Positions 11,938 through 23,004 of a stretch of DNA of 64,000 nt are shown here, piece after piece. The DNA is from Diploptera punctata. Lineage: Eukaryota > Arthropoda > Insecta > Blattodea > Blaberidae. The notes below the pieces were generated by a model. It did not search any database. It saw only the letters and a program-made list of their open reading frames with translations, and was not told the origin of the DNA. The stretch's first letter is position 1; every line of letters starts with the position of its first letter. Where the stretch lies: contig JASPKZ010009880.1 of the NCBI GenBank assembly GCA_030220185.1, forward strand, positions 5,001 to 69,000, written 5' to 3'. The position numbers and the translations under genes are program-made.

Positions 11938-11978
11938 TTATACTGGTTTCAAAACCTAGGTGGTTTCATCTTCAATAA
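11938..11978 (-). ncRNA. Hammerhead-like motif
   Basis: - strand: TTA, TTGAAGA, T, GAAACC...GGTTTT (helix II), GAAA, CCAG, TA, TAA. TTA/TAA gives helix I. Mirror copy of 12369-12409. Confidence 0.5.
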
Positions 11979-12368
11979 TATTTAGACTGATTTTGTGTGT
12001 CATTCAGGATATCTGCTTCTTACTCCCTCTGTTGGTGGACCAATGAACCTCTGAATTAAATTGAATTCCCCAGAAATTTCAAAATTCATAAGTTTTTTCT
12101 TTCTTGCTTTTTGTTTTTAATGTAGATTTTTTCTCAAATCCAAACCCACAAAATCCACATTCAAAAAACAAGAAAGAAAAACTTTTCTTCTTCTTCTTCT
12201 TCCATCCAAGTATTAGGCCAAGGCCTGTTACGATCCTATAGCAAATTTTCCCTCCAGCGTTGAATTTTGAAATTTCCAGGGAATTTGATTTAATTCAGAG
12301 GTTCATCAGTCCACCAACATAGTGAGTAAGAAGCAGTTCTCCTGAACAACACAACAACAGTCAAAATG

Positions 12369-12409
12369 TTATTGAAGATGAAACCACATAGGTTTTGAAA
12401 CCGGTATAA
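12369..12409 (+). ncRNA. Hammerhead-like motif
   Basis: TTA, TTGAAGA, one extra T, GAAACC-ACATA-GGTTTT, GAAA, palindromic CCGG, TA, TAA. All three helices can form. The core has U in place of C3. Confidence 0.5.
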
Positions 12410-12789
12410 TTAGAAGATTGGATATGAAGTGAGGTATAAAGAATTTTAATTTAAACCTTAAATTAAATCTCATAGTGATTTTTCCTATAAAAGTTCAATG
12501 AGAAATATATTTTCAATTGAGTCTCCTTGTCATAGTATTTTTTATGTTACATATAGCTAAAATAAATTAATAAAAGATACATTTTAAATATCTATGCTCA
12601 TTTATTTCACTTTCCACAAGGTAACCACACTCTCCGGTTTAATTTAAGAATTAAATTAATATTTTTATTACCTCACCTTCATATCCTTTATCTTCTAGAT
12701 TCTGCAGTTTCGGAGCTACATCTCCATCCATAGTAGCCTCTCATTGACCAATCCTACAATTGGCTACGAAGAATGAACACCGCCTAAAT

Positions 12790-13265
12790 AAGATAATTAA
12801 AAACAAACAAAAATGAAAAAATTGAAGAAGAAACAAATCAGGAATATATCAGATCTAATGCACGGATTGTGACAAAATCTATATAGGAAACACAAAAGAA
12901 ATTTAAAACAAGATTGAAAGAACATCTTAGAAATGTAAAAAAGGGTGAAGTGGACAAGTCAGCTGTAGCAGCCCATGCTTGGTCTGAAAAATTAATTAAT
13001 ACAAAAGCTAGCCTAATCAAACACACAGATAAACAGAAAGAACTCACGGTTAAGTTTGGGAAAAATTCCACATCCAAAAAACAAGAAAGAAAAACTCATA
13101 AATTTCAAAACTCCCACAAATTTTGATTTGATCCAGAGGTTCATCAGTCCATCAATAGAAGGAAGAAGAAAACCGCCAAGAAACGACATAACACTGGTCG
13201 ATGAGAAGCTACTGAGGATGGAGATATAGCTCCGAAACTGCAGTCTAGAAGATAAAGGATAAGAG
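12790..13265 (+). pseudogene. Penelope-like element 3' fragment (GIY-YIG end)
   Basis: From about 12836 the + strand reads SGIYQI, a broken stretch, CDKIYIGNTKEI, then RLKEHLRNVKKGEVDKSAV and AAHAWSEK. That is the GIY-YIG endonuclease end of a Penelope-like element (compare 49188-50084). A stop and frame changes make it inactive. A 3' UTR follows with a GAGGTTCATCAGTCCA block and a hammerhead-like motif at 13209-13248. Confidence 0.75.
13209..13248 (+). ncRNA. Hammerhead-like motif with intact core boxes
   Basis: CTA (helix I), perfect CUGANGA box (CTGAGGA, 13212-13218), one extra T, GGAG-ATATAG-CTCC (helix II), GAAA, palindromic CTGCAG, then GTC as the cleavage triplet and TAG pairing back to CTA. 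It is the closest match to the hammerhead consensus on this strand. The T between box and helix II is non-canonical. Confidence 0.6.
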
Positions 13266-13377
13266 ATGAAGTAATAATTCGTATCTATGCTAATAATGTG
13301 AAATTAGTAACTCCCAAGAACTTTTGTTGAGTTTGGAGCCATTTTTCCACATAATTGAATTGTTGGTTGGTTGGTAT

Positions 13378-14010
13378 CTAATGTCGAGCACTTGATAATG
13401 AAATCATTCGCTCTCTTGCACTCCAATATTTAGCAGAAAGGCTGGTCTCTTCTACAAAGGCTGGACAACGGAGGAGATGGTTTCTTTCCATATCTTCATT
13501 TAAATTGCAAAAAGGGCATTTAGGTGAATCTGTTATGCCAAGTCTGTGTAGGTGTTTATTCAGGCAGTCATGTCCCGTTAGCAGTCTGAATATTGCTACT
13601 GCAGATTTTCTTTGTAATGTAGTAATGTCATAAGCTTGTAGATTTTCCCATTCCTTTCCAGATGTTTTGGTGATGTATTCTTTTCTAAGTTTGTTGATAT
13701 ATTTATTTGAGATAATTCTTTTGATAGAGTGCAAGGAAACTGGAGTAGAAGTTGGGTTTGAAACAATTTTGCTACCCTTCTTGGCCAGAAAATCGGCTAT
13801 TTCATTGGCTGTCACTCCACAATGGGCCAGAATCCATTGAAGTACAACTTTTTTATGTAGACGGGATAACTGTTTTATCATTTTGTGACATTCGATAATT
13901 TTGATGCTTTTGGATGTTGTGTCTCGTGTTATAGCAAGAATGGCTGCTTTGGAGTCACATAGAATTATAACTTTTGTAAATTTTTGGATGTGATATAAAA
14001 GATTTTGTAA
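13378..14010 (-). pseudogene. Non-LTR element tail: RNase H plus zinc ribbon
   Basis: - strand sequence with an RNase H end (ILCDSKAAILAITRD upstream, then WILAHCGVTANEIADFLAKKG) followed by LTGHDCLNKHLHRLGI and a CPFC...H...C zinc-ribbon-like end (13378-13881 is open for 167 codons). This order (RNase H, then GH and CxxC motifs) is typical of RNase-H-carrying LINEs such as the I/R1/Loa groups. RT and endonuclease are missing. It belongs to a different LINE family from the RTE and Jockey copies here. Confidence 0.75.
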
Positions 14011-14980
14011 ATTGAATTGTTAGTTATATTGTGCAAATTATTAATAGGATTTTTTAACTGAGTAATCCTGTGTATTTATGCTGCAAGAAAGGAAATAAAA
14101 AAATTAGAAAAACATATTTTTTGTTAGAGGAGATTTCAAAATATTAAATAAATTAGCATTTTCTGTATCAGAATTTATTGTCTCAGGACTGAGGAAGATA
14201 TTGAGAACAAAGATGATGGAAAGTGTCGTCAGTGTGAAGGAGTTTCCTGTACTTGATGAGTTTCTGATTGCCGCCATAATTAAAGAAGTCTGTGAATATG
14301 TTTACAGTGTCATGGCATACCTTCATGATTTCGCTCTTGGTTAATATTTGAATTTTAATTCTTTTTAGGTTAACAAAGCAGAACTCAAAGATATTTCAAC
14401 ATGTTTATACAGTACGTATTACATGAAATCAAATATTTTACTGCATCATTTGGAATGAAAACTTATTTCTGATAATGTAAACATTTTTACATGTCTTGCT
14501 TTTCATAATAATTCTTATTCTTCACTTTCTCTTGCTTTTTCTTTGGTATGATACTTGCAGATTCAACATTTTAATATCATCTTAGTCAATATATTAAGAA
14601 GCTTTCTTTCTCAACTAACTCGAATGATCTTTCTCAGTTTATTCTTCTCCGTATTTTTATATTGTGCCTTGATTTTGACATATGAACATTAAAAAAATAA
14701 AACTTTAAATGTTATCAAAACTCAACACCCATCACAGACTCATAAATTAGGTAAACAGTGTGTTCTGAAAAAAAAAAAGTTATAATATTTACAGAGGAAC
14801 AAATTAATAATTATTATTTATTGTAAGTGATAAATACTAGTTTGAAAAGGCCAAAGAATTTAAATATTTATTTATTTTACCTGGTGGAGTTAAGACCATA
14901 AGGTCTTTTCTTCCACTTCACCAGGGTTAAATTATACATATATTATGAATTATGTACATGTTGATTAATGATACATAATA
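14011..14980. other. No gene recognised
   Basis: AT-rich; short frames only. No repeat shared with the rest of the window was noticed. Confidence 0.4.
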
Positions 14981-14989
14981 GGCATAAGG

Positions 14990-15325
14990 GTCCACTGCTG
15001 TGGTCTCGAGGTAGCGTGCTGCCTTGTCACGCAGCGGGCCCGGGTTTGCTCCCCGGTCGGGACAGTTTTTCTGGGTGAGGTTTTTATTGGGGTTTTTCCT
15101 CACCTGTAAGACAAATGTCAGGAAAACTTTAAGGCCCAAACTGTCCCCAAAATCATATGGCCATCATCATCCTTATCATTATCACCATCATCATCATCCT
15201 TCACCAGTGTGGAAAGCAACGGGAAGCTATCACACCTACAATTCCCTAGTAAAGCTGCAAAACATATCATGAAAATGCTATGATTGCAGTGAAAGACCTG
15301 CCTTCAGGCAGAATTAGTATGGATG
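14990..15325 (+). repeat. SINE B copy (+ orientation)
   Basis: The only forward SINE B. The tRNA-like head is at 14992-15062 (GTGGTCTCGAGGTAGCGTGC, B-box-like GGGTTTGCTCC), followed by a CACC/ATC-rich centre and the CCTGCCTTCAGGCAGAATTA tail. Target duplication ATAGGCATAAG occurs at about 14979 and 15328. Confidence 0.85.
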
Positions 15326-15375
15326 GATAGGCATAAGCTACACAATATAGAGTTGACAAGGGAAAGAAAGAAAAG

Positions 15376-15376
<1 letters not shown>

Positions 15377-15454
<78 letters not shown>
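15377..15454. repeat. TAA microsatellite
   Basis: About 25 uninterrupted AAT/TAA triplets. Confidence 0.97.
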
Positions 15455-16195
15455 CTATAATTTGATTAAGTAAATGGCTTGGTAAAGAAAGTTTAAAATA
15501 TAAAAGAATAATAAAAGTATTCATGGAACACGATTATATATTATATTGTCTAAGGAAATACATAGTGAGTTTTTTAACTGTTTTTGAGTCAGGCAGTCCT
15601 TGATATACAAGGGAAAGAAATTCCAGAGTCGGGTGGCTGAAACAAGGAAGGATGAGGAATAGTGAGATTTAGGTAAAATTTAATCACTCACTTAATATTT
15701 TTCTTCTTATTTTAATTTAAACTAGATTCGGAACTTTACATTTCAGTTCCATTGTCAGTATCTCTGCGACCATTGTTCTGTTGGACAGAAATTCGAAGTT
15801 CTCACAGTAGAAGATATGCCACACTTACTGTACAAGAGACGATAACTCAGAAGATATTAATTTTAAGACTCATGTTTATAAAAATGCTTTCTTATTATTT
15901 TGTTCTTTACTACCTCCTCTGAAAACAATGAATATTTTTCCAGAACACACTGTATACACATACAATATATATGTAAAAACCACAACTTCTTCATTAGAAA
16001 ATGTTTACACTGTTGTGGACTGTGTAGGTATAAAGCCTATTTCATTGGTCTCTATCTTTTCATAATTTTTCTTTTAATTCTAATAAGCTATATATCCTCT
16101 GTTTAACAGCATCAGACATATCTTTATTAGAAAATACAGAAACAAAGACATACTGAAAATGAAGCATTACAAATACCTTTAAAGCAATAACCATC
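15455..16195. other. No gene recognised
   Basis: AT-rich sequence without supported coding or repeat content. Confidence 0.4.
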
Positions 16196-16200
16196 CATAG

Positions 16201-16500
16201 TAATTCTTAATTACATGTGACAATGTCTATATAGGACAAACTGGTAGACCTTTTATCTCTCGGATAAAGGAACACATGAGAGCATATAACAGAAATTTAG
16301 AAAATTCAAAATATGCTAACCACCTATTCCAATTTAATCATTGTTTCTATCCAAATTTTGAAATTTTACATATTTGTGATAAGGGTAAGAAGTTAGATCT
16401 TTTGGAGGCTGTAGAAATTAATAAATTTAAAAGTAGTAAAAAACTGTTAAATTCTCAACTTGATTTGAATGAATCCCCTTTGTTAAATTTAAAAATTTAA
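16201..16500 (+). pseudogene. Second PLE family, GIY-YIG C-terminal fragment
   Basis: Read in the frame of the 16276-16500 open stretch, the upstream codons give CDNVYIGQTGRPFISRIKEH, a GIY-YIG endonuclease segment. It continues 75 residues to a TAA at 16498. It differs strongly from the PLE at 49-51 kb, so it is a separate PLE lineage. The RT portion is missing. Its 3' UTR contains a hammerhead-like motif, and part of it is repeated at 30636-30860. Confidence 0.75.
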
Positions 16501-16558
16501 ATAAATATTGTTGTATTGTTGCTTAGATCAGTTGGAACACAATTCATAATTTGTTAAC

Positions 16559-16599
16559 ATGTCTGAAGAAGGTACAGTGTACCGAAACAGCTGTCACTG
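16559..16599 (+). ncRNA. Hammerhead-like motif, PLE family 2
   Basis: CTGAAGA box (CUGANGA), extra A, GGTAC-AGT-GTACC perfect helix II, GAAA, palindromic CAGCTG, then GTC and AC. Helix I is only about 2 bp (GT/AC). Confidence 0.5.
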
Positions 16600-16701
16600 A
16601 ATTATATCATAAATATGAAAATCAAATAAAACTATGTTTTATTTTATTTAATTAATAAAATATGGATTTTCATCAAGTAAACACCAACTCAATTGATTAC
16701 A

Positions 16702-17008
16702 TAGTAATTCTGCCCGAGGGCAGGTCTTTCACTGCAATCATAGCATTTTCATGCTAAACTTTGTAGCTTTACGAGGGAATTATAGGTTGGTAGCTTCCCC
16801 TTGCTTTCCACATCAGTAAAGGATGATGATGATGATGGCCAGATGATTTTCGGGGACCATTAGGCCCTAAGCTTCCTGACATTTGTTTTACAGGTGAGGA
16901 AAACCTACGGAAAAAACCTCACCTAGGAGCCTGTCCTGACCGGGAATCAAACCCGGGCCCAGTGCATGACAAGACAGCATGCTACCTCGAACCATAGCGG
17001 TGGACTAA
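16702..17008 (-). repeat. SINE B copy
   Basis: Reverse orientation; decayed head (AATCAAACCCGGG, ACAGCATGCTACC), complete tail. Confidence 0.8.
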
Positions 17009-17694
17009 GGCAATATAATATTAAAAAAAAAAAGCTTACATTGAGCATATATTAGAGTTTGATACCCATATATAGGAATCCTAGGTTAAAATTCTCGGAT
17101 AGACCAACCTGAATAAGGTTTTCTTGTGGTTTTCTTCAGTCATCATGGGAAATGCTGGGTTAGAAATGTATTATCATGATTTATTTCATAATTGTTGATT
17201 TAGTTGATTTATTCTGTGACACTTCTGACATCTGTGGCTTTTCAGCATTGTATTTTCATTTAATTAACATAATTTTAAATTAATAAACACATGGGACTTT
17301 TCACAACTATAAATATACATGGCATATTGGATATAACCAAAGATTCTGATAAATGCTAAAGCTTAAGTAAAAGTGAAATAATAATAATTTTGATGTTTTT
17401 ATTATTAATTTCATACTTCTCATTGAAGTATTTTTCTCTTCAAATATAATAATAATTTACTTGTTTTTGCTGTTCTAGATTATTTAAACTTTTCCACATT
17501 TTTGAAAGATAAAATTTCCATTTTTGCTTTTTACATAATCAATAAATAATCATAAAAAATGTTGGTTCAAATGGTAGCACTTGAGATTCTTAATAAGGAG
17601 AATCAGTTCTGATCAACCTCTTTCTGGTTTTTTCTCTGTTTTTAAGACAAATGGTGAGTTGGAATCCTCATTTCATCATAGTCACCTTTTCATC

Positions 17695-18040
17695 CACCCA
17701 TAGTCATTCTGCCTGAAGGCAGGTCCTTCACTGCAATCATAGCATTTTCAAGCTATGCTTGCAGCTTTACTAGGAAATTGTAGGCGTGGTAGCTTCCCGT
17801 TGCTTTCCACACTGGTGAAGTATGATGATGATGATGATGATGATAATGATAAGGATGATGATGATGGCCATATGATTTCGGGGACCATTTGGGCCTTAAA
17901 GTTTTCCTGACATTTGTCTTACAGGTGAGGAAAAACCCCGATAAAAACCTCACCCAGAAAAACTGCCCCAACCGGGGATCGAACCCAGGCACGCTGCATG
18001 ACAAGGCAGCACGCTACCTCGAGACCATAGCGGTGGACCA
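17695..18040 (-). repeat. SINE B copy
   Basis: Reverse orientation with an expanded ATG repeat at 17822-17865. Target duplication of the ACCTTTTCA type on both sides. Confidence 0.85.
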
Positions 18041-18152
18041 CCTTTTCATAATGTCTTTAAAATTAAATCAGTTAACTTCTACAGAGAGAAAACACAATAG
18101 ATACATACAGTCTAATGATTCAATTAAAAATTCTAGATGCAATATGGCCTTA

Positions 18153-18571
18153 CAAGGGAACTGTCATCATTGCATGCCGAAACCTACTTTGAAATTTCTC
18201 ACGGAAAAGCATTGTGATGTACCAAGGTCATATCCTAGAAATTATCCATCTTTTTTAACTGTATGGAGCTAAAATCCAGCACAAAATCTCTCATTTAGAC
18301 TATAGGGAAGTAATAGAACTCATGACTCGGTAGGCTGGATAATATCTGCTATCTGCGCTGCATCCTGCCTCACTCCATTCCGATCTTACACAAGCAGGGA
18401 GTACATGTGCACTGTAAATGGGTTGCCATTACTGGATTCTGGTTTCAATTTCTGTGCCTTGCAGTTAAAAATGGCAGATAATTTTTTGTACATGGCCTAT
18501 ATACATCACAATGCTTCTTTGGAAGAAATTTCAAGGTAGATTTTGCCATGCAATGGTTGACAGTTCCCTTG
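18153..18571. mobile_element. Non-autonomous TIR element (copy 1)
   Basis: Ends are inverted (CAAGGGAACTGTCA / TGACAGTTCCCTTG) and flanked by TTA on both sides. A second copy lies at 35231-35654. There is no transposase. The 3-bp TTA duplication suggests a PIF/Harbinger-type MITE; that class call is inference. Confidence 0.75.
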
Positions 18572-18839
18572 TTAAATATTAAAGCATCTCTTTAATAAAT
18601 ATTAAATAAAAATACTCATACACTTTGCATTTTCCAAACTAATTTTCTTGCTTTTTCAGATTTTTTTTTGTTCTTTCCTTACAATTCTACAGTTTTTCCT
18701 TACAAGTAATTGTTAAATATATTCCTCTCTTTTCAGAATATGCATAAAGGGAATGATATAGGTATGAGAATGTCGTAGCAACCTGATTTTATGCTAAGGA
18801 GTTCTGTTTATATGAATGCATGGGTTTTATATGTTGTAG

Positions 18840-18956
18840 GTTTTGCCCGGCCTTTATGTGGGAAACTACCGGGATTCAAAAGACGCCTCACAGCTGGAAC
18901 GTTTTGAAATAACACACATTGTGGCAATCCACGACGCTGCAAGGAAATTACATTCA
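18840..18956 (+). CDS. DUSP22/15-like phosphatase, coding exon (first found)
   Basis: 39 codons beginning VLPGLYVGNYRDSKDASQLE and continuing ITHIVAIHDAARKLHS. This is the N-terminal part of the dual-specificity phosphatase fold of the DUSP22/DUSP15 group, small cytoplasmic phosphatases acting in stress-kinase signalling in vertebrates. It is bounded by TTGTAG and GTATGT, entry and exit phase 0. Family proteins begin a few residues earlier with a short exon encoding a MGNGM-type myristoylation start. No credible such exon was found upstream, so the 5' end is missing or lies outside the window. Confidence 0.88.
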
Positions 18957-19086
18957 GTATGTATAAAATATTAAATTCTGTGTTCATTTATAATACATAG
19001 CAGCAAATTATGTTCTTAGAAAAAGTGAGGTATGACTTAAGTCTGAATAATGAACTACTAACCATTTAACGAGAGACTATAAATAA

Positions 19087-19230
19087 TTAATTTTGTTGAC
19101 TTGTTTCTTGACTCACCTCATACTTCTTAACTCCCTCGCAGATCCAGATTTCTTCACTGTATTTGTGACATACTCAATGCGAGGGAGTTAAGAAGTATGA
19201 GGTGAGTCAAGAAACAACTCAACAAAATTA
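19087..19230. repeat. PLE-related fold-back
   Basis: Arms 19087-19140 and 19178-19230 are near-perfect inverted repeats sharing ACTCACCTCATACTTCTTAA, a sequence also at the 3' side of the 49-51 kb PLE. It lies in a phosphatase intron. Confidence 0.65.
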
Positions 19231-19439
19231 AAATAAACCTCATAGTGTTGCTTCCTACCTACATAACTGTATAAATAATTAACTATAACTAATTCATTGG
19301 CATTGTTGAAACTAGATGTTTGGAGTTTACAGACATAACCTCTCCCTACATTCCTATCCTGATCCAATTATCTAATGTTTTCTAATCATTCCCTGTATAA
19401 TTATTCATCTCTCTCAAATCATGGTTAATATTTATAAAT

Positions 19440-19590
19440 GAGGGAGAAAATGTTTTTATATCTCGCCTCATAAAGTACTGTGTTTTCACAAACATAACTA
19501 AAGGCGAAGATAAAACGATCTTTGAAACTGGTATCGTGAAAATACAGAACTTATGAGGTGAGATATAAAATTACTTTCTCCAACTCATTT
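19440..19590. repeat. PLE-related fold-back
   Basis: Inverted arms about 50 bp long (TATATCTCGCCTCATAA... and TTATGAGGTGAGATATA). The loop contains a GAAACTGGTATCG segment resembling the 3' half of the hammerhead-like motif. Confidence 0.6.
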
Positions 19591-19639
19591 ATAAATTGAA
19601 AATACCTCATACTAAGAATTAAATTAATGTTTTTATTAT

Positions 19640-20115
19640 CTCACCTCATATCCTTTTTCTTCTATACTGCAGTTTCGGAGCTTATCTCCATCTTCAATAG
19701 CCTCTGGTCGACCGGTGTTATGTCGTTTCTTGGCGGTTTTCTTCTTACTTCTATCGGTGGACCAATTAACCTCTGGATCAGGTCAAAATTTGCGGGAGTT
19801 TTGAAATTCATGAGTTTATCTTTCTTATTTTTTTGGATGTGGATTTTTTCCCAGATCGTGAGTTCTTTTTGTTTATCTGTGTGTTTGATTAGGCTACCTT
19901 CTGTATTGATTAAATGCTTTTCAGACGAAGCATGGGCTGCTACAGCTGACTCGTCCACTTAACCATTTTTTACATTTCTAAGGTGTTCTTTCAATCTGGT
20001 TTTTAAATTTCTTTTTGTTTTTCCTATATAGATTTTGTCGCAATCCTTACATTTGATCTGATATATTCCTGATTTATATTCTTCTCCAATTTTTTCATTT
20101 TTGTTCATTTCCATG
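19640..20115 (-). pseudogene. Penelope-like element 3' fragment
   Basis: - strand: SGIYQIKCKDCDKIYIGKTK, then TRLKEHLRNVKNG, one stop, VDESAVAAHASSEKH, and a tail to 19662. This is the GIY-YIG end of the same PLE family as 12790-13265 and 48790-51370, lacking the RT. The hammerhead-like motif follows at the 3' end (19662-19700). Confidence 0.8.
19662..19700 (-). ncRNA. Hammerhead-like motif
   Basis: - strand: CTA, TTGAAGA, extra T, GGAG-ATAAG-CTCC, GAAA, palindromic CTGCAG, TA, TAG. Same layout as 13209-13248 with U for C3 and UA for UC. Confidence 0.5.
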
Positions 20116-20174
20116 TTCTTTCCCTGTGAAAGTTAAATACCTCATAGAGTTACTTCCCACTGTAATTTTGATTA

Positions 20175-20530
20175 AATGGTTAAAGTTGTCTCCCACCTCA
20201 TTCTTAAGCTACCTACAAGATACTTTTTTTTTCCTACAAGATGTTTTCAAACCCATCTTTCATTTTCCATTTGTGCCACACATCCTGCCCATCTTGGTCT
20301 ATAAAACTAACTTTTATTATAACATCTGATTTCCACAAATATGATATAGCTCACTGTTATGTATTTTTTCATTCACCTGTATGTTCATCTCTCTTTGATC
20401 CAAACATTTTCCTAAGCACTTTATTCTTAAATACTCAAAATATTTTCTTCCCTCTTAAAGTAAGAGACCATATTTCACACCCATGTACATTAGTACATCT
20501 GGGAGAATTGCCATTTTATATAGTTTTACT
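20175..20530 (-). pseudogene. RTE-type LINE fragment, decayed
   Basis: Complement of the RT tail (CACCTCATTCTT, CCTGTATGTTCATCTCTCTT blocks match 9390-9962), with many frame breaks. Confidence 0.65.
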
Positions 20531-20834
20531 TTTAATATTTCTGAGATAAGTTACGATGAAAAGAGTCCCTTTTCTCATAGATAACGTGATCAAATTTATT
20601 CTGGTTTATATTCATGCTCTTCAGGTTATATTTGCAATGCAAAATAGTATGAAACAGTTAACTATAGGATAACAAAATATGTATTATACAATACATTCTT
20701 TTTGTTTTTAGATTTAATTAAACATTTTTTTACAAATTTTATCTTATGATTATTTGATAAAATCATCATTAAATTGGACTCCTTGTATGGTGTAACAGCA
20801 TGTTTGCCTGAACACACAATTAGCAAATCCATCA

Positions 20835-21290
20835 TCATCATCATCAATGGCAGTCATGGATTAGGCCATTGGCCTGTTCCGCTTCAGGAAAGAAATTGAT
20901 CCCTCCATCTCTTCTTAGGTCTTCCTGGGTCTCTTCGCCCTGTGGGTCTGCAGTTCAATAGCTGCAGAGGTAGTCTATTGTTTGGCATTCTCAGAAGGTG
21001 TTCATGCCAATTATTTTGATATTTTTGAATGATTTCAGTTATTGCTGGTGTGTTGAGAGCTTTGCGGATATCTTCATTACGTATGTGATCATAAAGCGTA
21101 TAACCCGCTAAAGGTCTTAATAACTTCATTTCTGCAGCTACTATCCTATTTAATTTATCTGTAGTAAGAGTCCAGGTTTCAGAACCATAAAGTAGAGTTG
21201 GAAGAGCCATTGTTTTATAAAATTTTAGAATTGTATCTGGACGTACTTTTCGGAAAAGAATGCTTTTTATTGTTCCTATAAGTTTTTGAA
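20835..21290 (-). pseudogene. Another LINE RT C-terminus
   Basis: - strand frame ending near 20884 contains LLYGSETWTLTTDKLNRI, EMKLLRPLAGYTLYDH, NNWHEHLLRMPNNRLP and DPGRPKKRWRDQF. It has the same post-RT architecture as RTE/CR1-like LINEs but a distinct sequence, so it is a separate family. The downstream TCATCATCATC tail is a simple repeat. Confidence 0.75.
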
Positions 21291-22205
21291 ATCCATTAAA
21301 TAAAAAATAGACACTATGGGTGGGATACTGTATAATGCTGTATTACTCCTTATACAGTCATCTGCTAGCCTTTGACAGCAACCATTTCAACAAGTTTTGG
21401 TTCTTTGGAGCTGTTATGCCAAGAATTTATTAATCATAAAATGTAGGGTATGATATCATTTTTCCAAGTAATATTTTCCCTAAATGTTAACATATTTTAT
21501 ATAATATATTATTCTTATGATCTTGTGTTCCCCTTCCAGGGGTCGAGTTTTGGACAAAAGTCTCCTTCTATCTCTGTTATTCCATCCATTCAACTCCTCT
21601 TTTCTCCCACAGATTGTCATTTTGAATTTAAAGTCTCATAACTTTTGTACCCATAGAGCTCAGGCAAAGATACAGAATATTACCATCTTCTCAATTCACC
21701 ATGAAATAAGTTGTAAATAAGAAAGTAAGAGAAACTTAGATGTTGGATAAAATGCAAAATTAAAATGAAGATAGTAGAATAAGATAGCATGGCCACATTC
21801 AAAACATGAATACTAGAAGGATACCGAGATAAGCATTGGAATTTAGATTAAAAGGGAAAAGAACAAGAGGCCAGCCAAAATATAGATGGGAAAAACAAGA
21901 AGAATATTGAGAAAAGAGGAGTTGAATGGATGGAAATGATGGAATACAGAGATTCTCGGTTACTCCAAGTGGGTTTCTGGTGGACGAAATGGAGCTTGGG
22001 CAAGTTTTTCTCGGGGTTTTCTCACATTTCTCCTGCCGTAATTTCATTCCACCATTTCTCCATACTCATCTCATCCTTTTCATTTCACTTCATTCATCTG
22101 TCCCTGTGATGACTTCTATATAAGGGGCTTCATCTCATCTCATCCCTCGACCCGACCCTTAGTTGGATACAAGTTGAGGATATTATTTATATTTATGTAT
22201 GTTCA
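21291..22205. other. Intron sequence, one repeat-like block
   Basis: Phosphatase intron. 21930-22150 has a block (GATTCTCGGTTACTCC, TTTTTCTCGGGGTTTTC) that looks like a dispersed repeat, but no second copy was seen here. Confidence 0.4.
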
Positions 22206-22208
22206 CAG

Positions 22209-22333
22209 GACAAACATTATCTGTGTGTAATGGCATCAGACACACCTGATCAAAATTTAACTCAGTATTTTCCACTGTGCAATGATTTCATCCACGCTGC
22301 GAGACTGCGAGGAGGCAATGTACTTATTCATTG
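22209..22333 (+). CDS. DUSP22/15-like phosphatase, coding exon with general-acid Asp
   Basis: 41 codons plus two bases of the next: DKHYLCVMASDTPDQNLTQ, then FPLCNDFIHAARLRGG and NVLIH, ending TG before GTGAGT. The Asp in ASDTP aligns with the general-acid Asp of the family. The terminal TG is the first two bases of the catalytic Cys codon, completed by the next exon, giving the HC of the signature. Acceptor TTCACAG. Confidence 0.9.
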
Positions 22334-22675
22334 GTGAGTATTATATCATGGCTGACAGTTTATTAAGATCTAACAGAACAAATAAAAAGAACAAGAAAGT
22401 TGACTCATTAATAAATTGTAACAAGAAGTAACATTATGAGGTCCTTCTTAATAAATAAGGTGAGTCTGTTGCATCTTACGTAATAAATACTTGGTGTTTC
22501 ATTTGACATGTTTCAGTATGTTGTCCATACTATCATCATGCAAATTTCTTTCCACTTATACAATTCTCCTTTCATCTGAAGGCCAATGGCCATCACTATA
22601 AACAATGCCATCCGATGACTTATATTTGATGTATTTTAATTGAGAATTTAAACACTATTTTTAAGTGGTAAAGCT

Positions 22676-22888
22676 TCATAAAATTTCTCCTTTAGCTCTA
22701 TTGCCCATCAATCTCTTCACTTCCAACCAAGTTTTTCCTATTTCACATATTTCTCTTTCAATAGTCCTCTTCCAAGTTATTTTTGGTCTTCCTCTCCTGC
22801 TTGAAACTTGAGGATTCGAATCTAGTGTACATCTTTCTATTGTAGATTTTACCAATGGCATGCAGAGGGTTAATCTGGCATTATGCAA
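22676..22888 (-). pseudogene. LINE tail with piggyBac-MITE end
   Basis: The - strand reads RRGRPKITWKRTIEREICE and IGKTWLEVKRLMGNRA, the GRPK-TW end of RTE/CR1-like LINEs. Its upstream part (ACCAATGGCATGCAGAGGGTTAA, 22853-22875) matches one end of the MITE at 34200-34358, so two repeats are abutted. Confidence 0.6.
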
Positions 22889-23004
22889 GACATGAATAGA
22901 GGATTCACATACAGTAATAATAAGCTTTTGATACTACAATTCAAAAGAGTCAATGCCAACTAAATTGCTTGTTATCCCTTGTAACCAATCAGAAGAAAAT
23001 ATCG

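Larger units (their letters stand above)
11890..12445. repeat. PLE fold-back, ~230-270-bp arms
   Basis: The left arm (from about 11890) and right arm (to about 12445) are inverted, diverged copies of one PLE 3' region. They share the TATACCTCACCTCATATCC/GGATATGAAGTGAGGTATA ends, the hammerhead-like block and the GGTGGACCAATGAACCTCTG-like block that also ends the PLE fragment at 13130. A TTC-repeat stretch of non-PLE origin lies near the centre (12180-12245). Confidence 0.7.

Noticed and set aside
15267..15524. Poly-tyrosine ORF on the - strand
   Set aside because: Translation of the TAA microsatellite.
17145..17180. ATGGGAAATGCTGGG as the missing first exon (MGN...) of the phosphatase
   Set aside because: It lies in a decayed repeat also seen near 5130, has no GT donor in the right phase, and continues as M-G-N-A-G-L-E rather than the family's start.
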